Assembly: GCF_958295425.1 (NCBI RefSeq)
Contig: NC_081153.1
Span: forward strand, 1,913,113-1,977,112
From: Solea solea
Lineage: Eukaryota > Chordata > Actinopteri > Pleuronectiformes > Soleidae
Direction of reading: 5' to 3'
Length of the DNA stretch: 64,000 bases
Shown one piece after another: positions 10,441 through 22,231 of the stretch (its first letter is position 1; every line of letters starts with the position of its first letter). A program made the translations under genes and the position numbers. The notes under the pieces were generated by a model. The model was given only the letters and a program-made list of their open reading frames with translations. It was not told where the DNA came from and searched no databases.

Positions 10441-11385
10441 AGTGGTAGGAAGGAAGGTAAGATGGTAGGTAGGAAGGATGGTAAGATGGATGTTAAGTTG
10501 GATGTAGGAAGGACGTAAGATCAGAATCAGAATCATCAGAATCAGAATACTTAGATAAGAAAGTAGGTAGGAAGGATAGTAAGATGGTAGGTAGGAAGGA
10601 TGGTAAGATAGTAGGTAGGAAGGATGGTAAGATGGTAGATAGGAAGGATGGTAAGATGGTAGGTAGGAAGGATGGTAAGATGGTAGGTAGGAAGGATGGT
10701 AAGATGGTAGATAGGAAGGATGGTAAGATGGTAGGTAGGAAGGATGGTAAGATGGTAGGTAGGAAGGATGGTAAGATGGATGTTAAGTTGGATGTAGGAA
10801 GGACGTAAGATCAGAATCAGAATCATCAGAATCAGAATACTTAGATAAGAAAGTAGGTAGGAAGGATAGTAAGATGGTAGGTAGGAAGGATGGTAAGATA
10901 GTAGGTAGGAAGGATGGTAAGATGGTAGATAGGAAGGATGGTAAGATGGTAGGTAGGCAGGATGGTAAGATGGTAGGTAGGAAGGATGGTAAGATGGTAG
11001 GTAGGAAGGATGGTAAGATGGTAGATAGGAAGGATGGTAAGATGGTAGGTAGGAAGGATGGTAAGATGGTAGGTAGGAAGGATGGTAAGATGGTAGGTAG
11101 GAAGGATGGTAAGATGGATGTTAAGTTGGATGTAGGAAGGACGTAAGATCAGAATCAGAATCATCAGAATCAGAATACTTAGATAAGAAAGTAGGTAGGA
11201 AGGATAGTAAGATGGTAGGTAGGAAGGATGGTAAGATAGTAGGTAGGAATGATGGTAAGATGGTAGATAGGAAGGATGGTAAGATGGTAGGTAGGAAGGA
11301 TGGTAAGATGGTAGGTAGGAAGGATGGTAAGATGGTAGGTAGGAAGGATGGTAAGATGGTAGATAGGATGGTAGTTCTGTATGAT
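10441..11385. repeat. 24-bp minisatellite with higher-order module
   Basis: The unit GGTAGGTAGGAAGGATGGTAAGAT (first 20 bases GGTAGGTAGGAAGGATGGTA) repeats through the stretch. Three times it is broken by a module of roughly 100 bp that starts GATGGATGTTAAGTTGG (10485, 10775, 11113) and contains CAGAATCAGAATCATCAG. The module spacing is 290 then 338 bp, differing by exactly two 24-bp units. Translation gives [12 protein letters not shown] repeats with no biological meaning. Confidence 0.93.
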
Positions 11386-13890
11386 AGGAATAAGCTTGGT
11401 AGGGTTAGTGTGGTCAGACAGGTAAGGAGGATGACCGATGGTAGGATTAGTGTGGTCAGACAGGTAAGAAGGATGATTGATGGTAGGGTTAGTGTGGTCA
11501 GACAGGTAAGAAGGATGACTGATGGTAGGGTTAGTGTGGTCAGACAGGTAAGAAGGATGACTGATGGTAGGGTTAGTGTGGTCAGACAGGTAAGAAGGAT
11601 GACTGATGGTAGGGTTAGTGTGGTCAGACAGGTAAGAAGGATGACTGATGGTAGGGTTAGTGTGGTCAGACAGGTAAGAAGGATGACTGATGGTAGGGCT
11701 AGTGTGGTCAGACAGGTAAGAAGGATGACTGATGGTAGGGTTAGTGTGGTCAGACAGGTAAGAAGGATGACTGATGGTAGGGTTAGTGTGGTCAGACAGG
11801 TAAGAAGGATGACTGATGGTAGGGTTAGTGTGGTCAGACAGGTAAGAAGGATGACTGATGGTAGGGTTAGTGTGGTCAGACAGGTAAGAAGGATGACTGA
11901 TGGTAGGGTTAGTGTGGTCAGACAGGTAAGAAGGATGACTGATGGTAGGGTTAGTGTGGTCAGACAGGTAAGAAGGATGACTGATGGTAGGGTTAGTGTG
12001 GTCAGACAGGTAAGAAGGATGACTGATGGTAGGGTTAGTGTGGTCAGACAGGTAAGAAGGATGACTGATGGTAGGGTTAGTGTGGTCAGACAGGTAAGAA
12101 GGATGACTGATGGTCGGGTTAGTGTGGTCAGACAGATAAGAAGGATGACTGATGGTCGGATTAGTGTGGTCAGACAGGTAAGAAGGATGACTGATGGTAA
12201 GGTTAGTGTGGTCAGACAGGTAAGAAGGATGACTGATGGTCGGGTTAGTGTGGTCAGACAGGTAAGAGGGATGACTGATGGTAGGGTTAGTGTGGTCAGA
12301 CAGGTAAGAGGGATGACTGATGGTAGGGTTAGTGTGGTCAGACAGGTAAGAAGGATGACCGATGGTAGGGTTAGTGTGGTCAGACAGATAAGAAGGATGA
12401 CTGATGGTCGGATTAGTGTGGTCAGACAGGTAAGAAGTATGACTGATGGTAAGGTTAGTGTGGTCAGACAGGTAAGAAGGATGACTGATGGTAGGGTTAG
12501 TGTGGTCAGACAGGTAAGAAGGATGACTGATGGTAGGGTTAGTGTGGTCAGACAGGTAAGAAGGATGACTGATGGTAGGGTTAGTGTGGTCAGACAGGTA
12601 AGAAGGATGACTGATGGTAGGGTTAGTGTGGTCAGACAGGTAAGAAGGATGACTGATGGTCGGGTTAGTGTGGTCAGACAGATAAGAAGGATGACTGATG
12701 GTCGGATTAGTGTGGTCAGACAGGTAAGAAGGATGACTGATGGTAAGGTTAGTGTGGTCAGACAGGTAAGAAGGATGACTGATGGTCGGGTTAGTGTGGT
12801 CAGACAGGTAAGAGGGATGACTGATGGTAGGGTTAGTGTGGTCAGACAGGTAAGAGGGATGACTGATGGTAGGGTTAGTGTGGTCAGACAGGTAAGAAGG
12901 ATGACCGATGGTAGGGTTAGTGTGGTCAGACAGATAAGAAGGATGACTGATGGTCGGATTAGTGTGGTCAGACAGGTAAGAAGTATGACTGATGGTAAGG
13001 TTAGTGTGGTCAGACAGGTAAGAAGGATGACTGATGGTAGGGTTAGTGTGGTCAGACAGGTAAGAAGGATGACTGATGGTAGGGTTAGTGTGGTCAGACA
13101 GGTAAGAAGGATGACTGATGGTAGGGTTAGTGTGGTCAGACAGGTAAGAAGGATGACTGATGGTAGGGTTAGTGTGGTCAGACAGGTAAGAAGGATGACT
13201 GATGGTAGGGTTAGTGTGGTCAGACAGATAAGAAGGATGACTGATGGTCGGGTTAGTGTGGTCAGACAGGTAAGAGGGATGACTGATGGTAAGGTTAGTG
13301 TGGTCAGACAGGTAAGAAGGATGACTGATGGTCGGGTTAGTGTGGTCAGACAGGTAAGAGGGATGACTGATGGTAGGGTTAGTGTGGTCAGACAGGTAAG
13401 AGGGATGACTGATGGTAGGGTTAGTGTGGTCAGACAGGTAAGAGGGATGACTGATGGTCGGGTTAGTGTGGTCAGACAGGTAAGAGGGATGACTGATGGT
13501 AAGGTTAGTGTGGTCAGACAGGTAAGAAGGATGACTGATGGTAGGGTTAGTGTGGTCAGACAGATAAGAAGGATGACTGATGGTCGGATTAGTGTGGTCA
13601 GACAGGTAAGAAGGATGACTGATGGTAAGGTTAGTGTGGTCAGACAGGTAAGAAGGATGACTGATGGTAGGGTTAGTGTGGTCAGACAGGTAAGAAGGAC
13701 GACTGATGGTAGGGTTAGTGTGGTCAGACAGGTAAGAAGGACGACTGATGGTAGGGTTAGTGTGGTCAGACAGGTAAGAAGGACGACTGATGGTAGGGTT
13801 AGTGTGGTCAGACAGGTAAGAAGGATGACTGATGGTAGGGTTAGTGTGGTCAGACAGGTAAGAAGGATGACTGATGGTAGGGTTCATGTT
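11386..13890. repeat. 42-bp minisatellite, about 59 units
   Basis: The 42-bp unit contains GACAGGTAAGAAGGATGACT followed by GATGGTAGGGTTAGTGTGGT and CA. It is stop-free in one frame on each strand (14-residue repeats RQVRRMTDGRVSVV and NPTISHPSYLSDHT), which creates frames of about 900 codons on both strands. Variant units (GATAAG, GTCGGG, GTAAGG, AGAGGG) recur in the same order 546 bp apart (12113 and 12659), that is 13 units, showing block duplication. Nothing indicates real translation. Confidence 0.95.
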
Positions 13891-14239
13891 AGAACGATGA
13901 AAGATTAGTTTTATGACTTGACTCTTGAATCAATGTCTTCAGAGTAATAATGTTGCATCTTACCCTCAAACTATTACAGACATAATATTCCACATTATGT
14001 CCCATAATAAATCCTAGCGTCATTCATAATATATGGAGTGGACACTTTTACATTATTTTACACTATAATACAGTTCAACCACAAACTAAAGGGCATGAAA
14101 ATAACGAGCTGCTTTAAGACACAATTTACTGCACGACTCTTTCATGGGACTGCATTTGTTTAGTTAGCTGCACCTAATAAAGTGAGCATGGTGCTGTTAT
14201 CCAAAGCACTCTGTAATTGGCTTCTGATTCAGCTGTGTG

Positions 14240-14282
<43 letters not shown>

Positions 14283-14492
14283 GTGGTGTTAAGCTAGCGT
14301 GTAAAGGACGGGTGTAAACATCAGAAGCAATTAGTCAGACTACGGCTTTAAGAAGAGAAGCACATGTGGACACCAGGGGCTGCAGATCACACGTGTGAAC
14401 AGGTTTCATTTGTCTGTAATCCCCAGTCAAACTGAAACATTTAAACCAGGATCAAGAGATTCAGAGTCGGCTTCACTGGTCAAATCTGAGTC
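13891..14492. other. No gene seen; (AC)n inside
   Basis: AT-rich sequence with (AC)n at 14242-14280. No coding or structural RNA signal found. Confidence 0.5.
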
Positions 14493-14818
14493 CCTGCTCT
14501 CCCACACCAAACCCTACAGAGAAAATCAGTGATTTTAGCTCACGGGGACACAGGAGCTGCTGGTCCTCTGCTGGTCCTCTGCTGCCTCGTGTGGTCACTT
14601 TGTGTCACTGAGGTCAATCTGAACGTTGGATTTCAAACACTCAAGTGACAAAATAAGACATTTGAACTTAGTGATGGAGGCAGCAGTCGATCAACAGCTC
14701 CTGTGTGCTGTGATATAAAACCGTCGATTTTCTCTATGGACTTTGGTGCAGGAGAGTGAGTATTTCTCAAAGTGTCATACATTTCAGTATAAGGATTTCT
14801 AACAGTGAGATAAAGTGG
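14493..14818 (+). mobile_element. Palindromic MITE, copy 3
   Basis: Left arm CTCTCCCACACCAAACCC, AGAGAAAATCAGTGATTTTA, then a duplicated GCTGGTCCTCT and TGTGGTCACTTTGTGTCACT. Right arm TTAGTGATGGAGGCAGCAGT to GGACTTTGGTGCAGGAGAG and CAGTGAGATAAAG. Forward orientation; the outer ends are missing. Confidence 0.8.
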
Positions 14819-15007
14819 CAAAGTAGTACCTGAAACACCTGGACTACACTTATAATACGGTAAATGTGTGTTTTGCTGTGTTCGGTGAGTGTATTCTGTA
14901 TTAAGCCGATAAATGTCGTATTTCCTCAGTGAGAACAAATCAAAATAAGCAAAGACAGAAGCTGGATTAGTAATCCTGAGGTAAAAACATTCAGGATGAC
15001 GCTGACG

Positions 15008-15049
<42 letters not shown>

Positions 15050-15814
15050 GACTAACTTGCCGCTGAAGGTCAACAAGCGGAGAGCGGACACGACGCAGAT
15101 GGTTTCAAGTGCACAGGAGCGACTGTGTGGCCAGAAACGCTTCTGTTGACAAGTGTAACGAAAGCGCAGGATTGTGTCCAGGCTGCGTTGGCAGACTCCA
15201 GAATAACTAACGCTGTGATTCATGTCGACTGATTCATTTCTCAGAGCAAACCAACCAAACCTTCAAAACAACTCGTTTGATCAATACGCGACATTTATTA
15301 TTGTTTTTCTCCTGTTCACTTTAGCACTCGATTGTTTTTTGTTGTCTGTAAAAACCCAGAAACTATTATCACCTCCACAGAGTTTATGTTTGTCTGTTTG
15401 TCAGCGGGAGAACACAAAAGGTATTGAACTTTTTTGCACCAAAGTGCTGCAGAGCCAGAGAAATAAAATGATTTTTTCCCCCCTCCCTTTAACAGCATGT
15501 AAAATCTATTTCTCTATAAATAAGATATGGCTGTTGGACTTAAAAGCCAGACTTATTTATGGTGTTTGTTTTTTCTTGTTTACAAGAATATGTGACAGAA
15601 TGATATTTATAAGATGATGAGTAGAACATCAACACTGCTCTATGTAAAGTCTGGATTATTCATGTGCCGCGTAACTTTCTATTAAAATATTTGATTTGTT
15701 TCTTCTGTTATTTTCCTCATTCCTCATTTTTTGTAGACTATTATTATACCGCTGTATTTCTTGGGATCAATAAAATATAGCTATCTATAGAAAAGTGAGA
15801 AAACTCAGATTATC
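14819..15814. other. No gene supported; microsatellite and old repeat traces
   Basis: (GT)n at 15010-15047. At 15361-15415 a stretch (CACCTCCACAGAG...GTCTGTTTGTCAGCGGGAG) resembles a widespread animal interspersed repeat. At 15760-15790 GGGATCAATAAAATA resembles a LINE 3' end. A 131-codon open frame at 15222-15617 has no recognisable domain and is probably chance. Confidence 0.4.
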
Positions 15815-16260
15815 TCCCCTGAAGATAAAACTCCTCGTATCTCTGAGCTCCACGGTCCAGTCGAGCATCAGAAACCTTGGTGTTTGACAAATCCACGTCC
15901 TTGGAGAACCATTCAAGGCAATTTGTCAAAAACTCAGCTCGGATGTGGAGATGATTACTCATGCTTTTGTTTCACCCAGATTAGATTACTATAAAACTCT
16001 CCTTTTTATGTCATTTAACAAGGGCTCTTTAAATCGTATGCAGATCATTCATTGTCTACTCTACACTGGCCACCAGTCAAATTTATATTGATTTTAAAAT
16101 TTTAGACTTTTAGTCTGCTGGGTAAATATTTATTATTTTAATAAAAATAATGTTTTATGTTGTTGTTTTTATGTGAATTGACCTGGTCTTGTTAAAGCAC
16201 TTTGTGATTTTATCTGTGAAAAGTGCTATAAAATGCTGTAGCGCTATAGAAATAAAAAAA
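15815..16260 (+). mobile_element. Degenerate L2-type LINE 3' end
   Basis: Plus-strand translation in broken frames gives traces of the L2 RT C-terminus (ITHAFVSPRLDYYKTLLF near 15955-16010). A typical 3' UTR follows: GTTAAAGCACTTTGTGATTT, GAAAAGTGCTATAAAATGC and an A-rich tail. Heavily mutated and 5'-truncated. Confidence 0.7.
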
Positions 16261-16261
16261 A

Positions 16262-16362
16262 ATTGTGCTAGCTGTCTTGCTATCTAGTTAGCTAACTAGC
16301 TGTGTAGATATCTATCTATCTAGTTAGCTAACTAGCTGTGTAGATATCTATCTATCTAGTTA
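16262..16362. repeat. 46-bp tandem duplication, GCTAACTAGCTGTG / (ATCT)n
   Basis: AGTTAGCTAACTAGCTGTGT followed by AGATATCTATCTATCT appears twice in tandem. A diverged single copy (AGTTAGCCAACTAGCTGTGT) recurs at 17287-17306, on the far side of the Gypsy fragment. Confidence 0.8.
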
Positions 16363-16499
16363 GTTGCTCTACACGGATGGACTAACGTTTGACAGAGCCC
16401 TGGAGATTGCACTCAACAACAACATGGAGGCAGCCAATCAAGACACACAGCAGCTAAGGCAAAGTGAGCTCCCTGCAACTTCAAACAAAAGCCCTCTCA

Positions 16500-16610
16500 G
16501 CCAGCCGCGGATAGAACATGCAAACTCCATGCAGAAAGGCCCTTGTCTTCTCGCTGCAAGGCGAGAGTGCTAACCACTACACCACCGTGTGACCCAGAAG
16601 GATGAAGTGT
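16500..16610. mobile_element. Interspersed repeat fragment within the Gypsy remnant
   Basis: GAACATGCAAACTCCATGCA, AAAGGCCC, GCAAGGCGAGAGTGCTAACC and ACTACACCACCGTG match a stretch common in fish genomes. It separates the gag and protease pieces, so it is either inserted or marks a rearrangement. Class not determined. Confidence 0.5.
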
Positions 16611-17056
16611 TCAGTGTAAATGAAACAGGCATTCACGGGGAACTTTGCAAAATGTTCTGATGGAAATAGACTCTGGAGCTGCAGTTAGCATAATATCTGA
16701 GGCAATGTACAAAAAGTAGTTTGCACATGTACCACTAGAGGGCAGCAATGTCACACTGAAGACTTATACTGGCCAAGTTATTCCAGTAAGAGGAAAGTTC
16801 TTAGTGAAAGTGGCCTACGGAAATCAGACTGCTGACTTAACGTTAACTGTAGTCGAAGGTAATGGACGCTCACTTTGTGGTAGGAACTGGCTTGAAAATA
16901 TCAAGATGGACTGGAAAACGAAAAATGATCACACAAACAGCCCTCACCACCCAAGTCAACTTCTGATGTGCTCCAAAAATATAAGTCTTCAAGGAAGAGT
17001 TGTGAACGTTAAAGGACAGTAAAGCATTAAAGTCTGTTAATGCTTTAATCTCAGGG

Positions 17057-17217
17057 TGTGGAGTGGCTCAGTGGTTAAGACCGGTACCCTGTGTGCAAAA
17101 GACATCATGGTCGCAATGGTCGCAAGTTCGACTCCACCCTTGGCTGATTGTACTCAATTCCATTGTAAGTCGCTTTGGACAATAGCGTCTGCTAAATGAC
17201 ATGTAATGTAACGTAAA
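17057..17217 (+). mobile_element. tRNA-derived SINE
   Basis: The head has an A-box-like TGGCTCAGTGG (17064-17074) and a B-box-like AGTTCGACTCC (17126-17136). The tail is TAAGTCGCTTTGGACAATAG, CGTCTGCTAAATGACATGTA and ATGTAA, a tail shared by many fish tRNA-SINEs. A short internal duplication (ATGGTCGCA) is present. It is inserted into the Gypsy fragment, so it is younger than that fragment. Confidence 0.85.
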
Positions 17218-17317
17218 ACAAACGCCCCACCCAAATTCCATAAAAGCCACCTTCTGCCTTTTGCAATGAAAGCACATTAATAAGCAGTTAGTTAGCCAAC
17301 TAGCTGTGTATATATCT

Positions 17318-18097
17318 ATAATAATTTAAAGTGATAAAGTGTTGATTACATTATCACAGTCCTCCTCGTGTTTCCTGCCTCATCTGTAATCTGTAATCTG
17401 TAATCCCTGTGGTGGAGCGTGAACACACACATCAGTGTGTGTTATTGTGTCATTTCAGCTCATCATAGTTGTTTCACACAGACGTACGCGGAGGCCGAGC
17501 TGCTCCCACGTGAGCGCTAACTTAACTGTGTTAGAATGAAGCCGCGATGGAGGCGCAGCGTAAAGTAAACATATGCTCAGTGGATCCTGCTCAGATAAAT
17601 GAAGGGAATCTGCAGTCTGAACATACAGCACCTGAGTATAATCAGCGTGATTCAATACGCTCGGCCCCCGGAGAAAAGCTGTAATTCAGACAACTTTGAT
17701 TTGTACCTGTGACCAGCGTGCTCGATGAGATTACCTTCAGGCAAAGATGCAGACTTTTGGACTCATAAAGCCTCAGACAGAGCCGCCGCACTCAACACCG
17801 ATCAATCCACATCATGCTTAAACAGATGAAAAGCATGTTTCTCCAAGAAGTGTTCCTGGGGAATTCAACCCGGGGCTCGTGTGATTTGGAGATTCACTGC
17901 TGAGGGGTTTAAGGGGTTTTAATGAGTTTGAAGCACCCGGGTTAGGAAGTGCTCTGACTGTGCAGTGAGCGCCCCCCTGTGCCGAGAGCCAGAGACACAG
18001 GGGCTCATTCTCAGCGACCAGTGGGAACACATGGAAAAACAGATTTAAGGATATTTTTACTGATTTATCTTAGCTTTAAACTGCTTTCCCCCCCGAC
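17318..18097. other. No gene seen
   Basis: Mixed-composition, apparently single-copy sequence with no open frame I can support and no clear repeat. Confidence 0.4.
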
Positions 18098-18612
18098 AGG
18101 AAACCACTCACTCTCCCACACCAAACTCCATTGAAATATGCAACGATTTTCCCTCACAGCACTCAGGAGTTGTTGCTCCACTGCTGCCTGCATCAGCAAG
18201 TACAAATGTCTTATTTTGTGACTTTGGTGTTTGAAATCCCTGATTCAGATTGACCTCAGTGACATAAAGGGACCACACGAGGCAGCAGTAGACCAGCAGC
18301 TCCTGTGTCCCCGCCAGCTAAAATCACTGATTTTCTCTATGGACTTTGGTGTGGGAGAGTGAGTGCTTTACGAAGCGACACAAACTCAATTTTCCTGCTT
18401 TTTAGTGACGAGTTAAAGCAGTGAACACATGAGGTTGAGTCCATTATTCAACTTAGTCACACTCTTGGTGTTCAGGGCCAAAAATGACCGCCAGAGGGGA
18501 TGAATGGGTAAGACGACATTGTGAAAACATTCCCACACATACACTCAACCACACTTAGACTTAATCTGGATTAGATTTTATCAGGTAAGCCTTTTTGTGA
18601 AGTGGCTAAAAT
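18098..18612 (-). mobile_element. Palindromic MITE, copy 4, with intact right end
   Basis: Left arm AGGAAACCACTCACTCTCCC and GGAGTTGTTGCTCCACTGCT; right arm GTGACATAAAGGGACCACAC, GCAGCAGTAGACCAGCAGCT and GGACTTTGGTGTGGGAGAG. The outer part (18540-18612) reads GATTTTATCAGGTAAG and ends AAGTGGCTAAAATC, the inverse of the left end of the copy at 42429. Reverse orientation. It includes the segment AAAATGACCGCCAGAGGGGA at 18481. Confidence 0.8.
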
Positions 18613-20692
18613 CTATTTTTCCTTGTGTTGTGTTCCTTGCTGGCAGCCATGTTTTTCTGATTTTAGAAATCACTTAATTTTCAGGAGGATTTGATCCATC
18701 ATCTAAACTCCAGTCCTGTTACCTCATTTCTCAGCCTCAGGTTTTCACTTTAGTGCTCGTGCCACAGGTACCACAGGATGTGGTCTAAATCCCCGGCCTC
18801 GGGGGACGCGGCGTGCGAGTCTGTAGCGCATGGTGAGGCGTTCTAACGAGGCAGATGGCGTCGACAACTCTCTCCAGCTTGACTGTGATTTCAGCATGTG
18901 GACGGAGCTCAGCGCTGCTTTAATCACACGACATGACAAAGTCCTGCAGCAGCACAGACGCCAAGTGTTGCGTAAGTGGACTGACAGATTTTTAAATTCA
19001 ACATGAACGTCCATTTCCTCTCTGTTTCTTCCTCTTCCTCATTCATTTCCTAATTTCTCAAGTCAATAATTAATTGCTTTCTTCTTCCTCCTCAGTCTCT
19101 TCACGTCTTCCTCTCTGCTTTGTTTATTTTTTTCCATTAGTTGCCTTCATCTTCTTCTCCCTGGTAGGGAATTTATACCCAGTTGTTTTAATGAAACTAA
19201 GTAAATTAGGACAAATGCTGCCGTCTTACATGGAGTTTTTCACCAGATGGGAAATAAGTCCCTCCTCCATCTCGTGATTCCAGAGTTAAGACTTGGTTTA
19301 AATGGTCTAACTCTGTCTCACAAGACGTCAGGACATAAATATGTAAATACTCCTTCGCTCTCGTCGCTCGGCACAAACAACGTGAAATATACACGAAGAA
19401 TCAAGTGAAGAAGAAAGTTAATTAGTGGAACTAAATATCCACTTCTTTTCTTTTGCAGAAGATAAACAAATATTGGTTTGAAAGCTTTAAAATGACTCAA
19501 CTGACTGATATCAGCATTAGCAGAAGTACCAACTGCAAAAGAATCCTCTCCAAAAACCAGAGTCAATTCCATCAGCAGACGATCCGTCTGTCTTTCTCAG
19601 GACGGTTTCTCGTGGTTGATAAGACAACAGTTTAGAGTTTTTTAGGGAAAGCCTCACAAAATCTGAACGTGAAATCAATAAATCCTGTTCTTCACACTCA
19701 TGAATATTCATTCAGGAAATAAACTCCATAAGTATCGTTTGAACTCATTCCAGGGTACTTGGGTACTAAGTGGGCATTAGCTTCAAGTGGACAAATGATG
19801 CTAGGTCCCATATGGTTTCAGTAACTTGAAGCACAGATGGACACACCCCCTCAGGACCCGTGGATTGTCAGCCTTGTGGGGAGCACATTGACATTCTGGC
19901 TGCACCTGAAACCAGATCAAGTCCTCACGGTGTGAAATATTGATTCAATGGTTCAAACTTGGTTTAAGAGTTGAAGAACAAGGTTAGAGAAAGTAGAGAT
20001 GAGTGTGTGTGTGTGTGTGTGTGTGTGTTTAACATGCTGCTGCAGTAAGAACTGGCCTCACAATTACGCTTCCAGCAAACTCCATCAATGTCTGTCAATT
20101 AACCCAGGAGGCGCCGTCTCTTCTTTTAATGAAACTCTGCTTCTTGCCCTGCGGCCAACATCAGCGGATGATGGATTTGATTTCCAATGAAGTCGCCGCC
20201 GCGTTCCTGACAGACCGCAGAGACTGGGCCAAGATGTGGTCACAGATGTGGGTCGAGTCCAGAGTCTGGCAGGAACGTAGCGGAGCACGTCGTGAATAAA
20301 ACATGAGGCACAGTTGATCTGTTGAATCTGGTCTCTGGATCCATGCGCCGTGGAAAAACCCCGTTAGGGACGCATCCTCCAAACTGTGTCCTCCCGACAA
20401 TCAAAGCCTCGTCTGATTGGTTTGCTTTGTACCACAGAACTCACCGGGTCAGACCAGGTTCAGAACAGGTTCACTTCTCTTGGATGCTGAGTCATTGTTG
20501 CTGCATGGATTTTTTGAGACAGACTTTTTTTGCAGCCTTTTCTTTGCATGAAAGGAGGAATTCATGGTAAAAATGGTGGCAACAGCTAATTGTGTGATGA
20601 TCCACTTTTCTGAGGAGGAACCTGCTGTGAAAGTGTCTCACTTTTGTTTGTGCACACGGCTGAAATGACTCCTGATGACACCAGTTATTATA
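18613..20692. other. No gene supported; (GT)n at 19998-20027
   Basis: Apparently single-copy sequence. Short open frames (up to about 90 codons) show no recognisable domain or consistent splice structure. Confidence 0.4.
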
Positions 20693-20765
20693 ACAATAAT
20701 AATAATCAAACTTTATTTGCATCGTGCCAGATCACATACATTCCAATTCAATCCGGTATATTTTT
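20693..20765 (-). mobile_element. LINE 3' tail fragment
   Basis: AATAATAATAATCAAACTTT with ATTTGCATCGTGCCAGATCA and CCAATTCAATCC is, on the minus strand, the same 3' end (ATTTGTATAGTGCCAAATCA) that closes the L2 LINE at 3907. Only the tail is left. Confidence 0.6.
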
Positions 20766-22197
20766 AGAGCACGTTGACATTATTTCATGAGAGAAGAGAA
20801 AGAAGCACAGGTCCCACGAGTCAGAAACTATTACCAACTAAAGAAAACTCTGTTTAACAGGAAGACATTTGTGATGGACGTGCAGCATCTGCCTCGAGGG
20901 ACAAAGAGAGAAAATGACACTCATATAAATCTGTATTCAACGAACAAACCGGAGTTAATTAAAGCTACAGTAGAGAATGTGCAGTTGCAGTTGAATATTA
21001 AAGGTAATGATTCAGTTGTTCTGTAGCTGCTCAGTAAAAATCACTGTCATCTGGGATCATTTCCCTGTTCAGTGGCTCTGCAGCAGCTCTGAAGAAGAAG
21101 AAGAAGAAGAAGAAGAAAACCTGTGTTTAAGTGAAACTGTGCAGCTGCAGCGAGACTCAAAAACCAGCTCACTCTCTGTGATAAGTTCACCTCTCAAACC
21201 TTTGTGACAACTGTATAAAGATGAATGAGACAGAAAAACAAGGCAAGATGTTGGAAATTTCCCTAAAGAAACGAGTGTCGACTCACTCAAACCTCCCTGT
21301 AGATAAGAAAGGAAAGTCTTTGGTCGCCTGCTCCCCTGACGCTGCTGCTGCTGCTGCCGCCGCCGCCGCCGCCGCTGCTGCTGCTGATGCTGCTGCTGCT
21401 GCTCTGGTGTTTATAGATCTGAGCTGATCTGAAGGGAGCGACAGCCACTGGGGATTCAGATGAGAACAACTCAAATGGAGCAGCTGCGACTGGAGCGACG
21501 GCTCTAATGGAATCAGCCTCCGTCTCGGTGGAATAATTAACACAATTAGTGGTGAATAAAGGGGAGATTAGTGGAGGAGCTGCCGCTCTGAACACACAGT
21601 CTGGTTTTCAGGAGCCGCACAAGCGTCAGTGTTGGACAAGGAGGAGAATCTGTGCTTTATTGTTGCTATTCTGCAGCTAAAATGTCCGCCGCCTGCGTAT
21701 TTGAAATACTGAAGATTCAGTTGTTCAGTTAAAATGATAGTTGTGGTTTTATGAGGTGCTGACACACTGTGAGCGCCCCCTGTGTCTGACTGCCGGGAAC
21801 ATTTCACATTCATTTCACTTTTTTACTGCCTCGTCTTGACAGTAGCAAAAAGAAAAATGTTTGAAAAGCAAGATTCATTTAGGGGATGACAAGGACGTAT
21901 ATTTCATTTTTCATTACAAAATATCTTGTATCTTGTTTATTTTTACTTACTATGACTTTTTTGTTGTGGTAAAAAATACATGGGTGTTCACATTATTACC
22001 ATAACTAACATTATTATTGCTTCACAATAATTTTAATAATCATTGTAAAAATCCTCTGTAATGGTAGGATAGGTAGGAATAAAACTACATTCAAATTTGA
22101 AGATATAAAAAAGGATAAAGTTATACAAAGCTAGCGAGGTAGAGATCTATTTATTTTGATTACTCGCTAGTTAGTGAGATAAATAGCAAGCTAGTTT

Positions 22198-22231
<34 letters not shown>

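Larger units (their letters stand above)
16363..17280 (+). pseudogene. Ty3/Gypsy fragment: gag end, protease, start of RT leader
   Basis: Plus strand. 16370-16470 reads DGLTFDRALEIALNNN, the C-terminal gag helix of fish Gypsy elements. 16650-16920 reads MEIDSGAAVSIISEAMYKK, an aspartic protease with its DSG triad, then a TAG stop, then VTLKTYTGQVIPVRGKFLVK and LTVVEGNGRSLCGRNWL, the protease C-terminus. After a SINE (17057-17217) the Gypsy sequence resumes as PPKFHKSHLLPFAMKAH, the leader before RT. It contains the protease that is missing from the 3030-7321 element. Inactive. Confidence 0.85.

Noticed and set aside
11386..13890. CRISPR array
   Set aside because: Units are contiguous with no unique spacers, and the window is clearly vertebrate.
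11179..13908. Opposing open frames of 902 and 898 codons
   Set aside because: They follow the 42-bp repeat exactly, both strands are open at once, and the peptide is a 14-residue unit with no other sequence. This is a repeat artefact.
15222..15617. 131-codon membrane-like protein
   Set aside because: AT-rich chance frame spanning repeat traces, with no domain or conserved start context.
17057..17217. Functional tRNA gene
   Set aside because: A- and B-box-like sequences exist, but no cloverleaf forms by eye and the SINE tail follows.
21221..21427. Small gene with a polyalanine tract
   Set aside because: The frame rests on a GCT/GCC microsatellite, the opposite strand is open too, and no splice or domain support exists.
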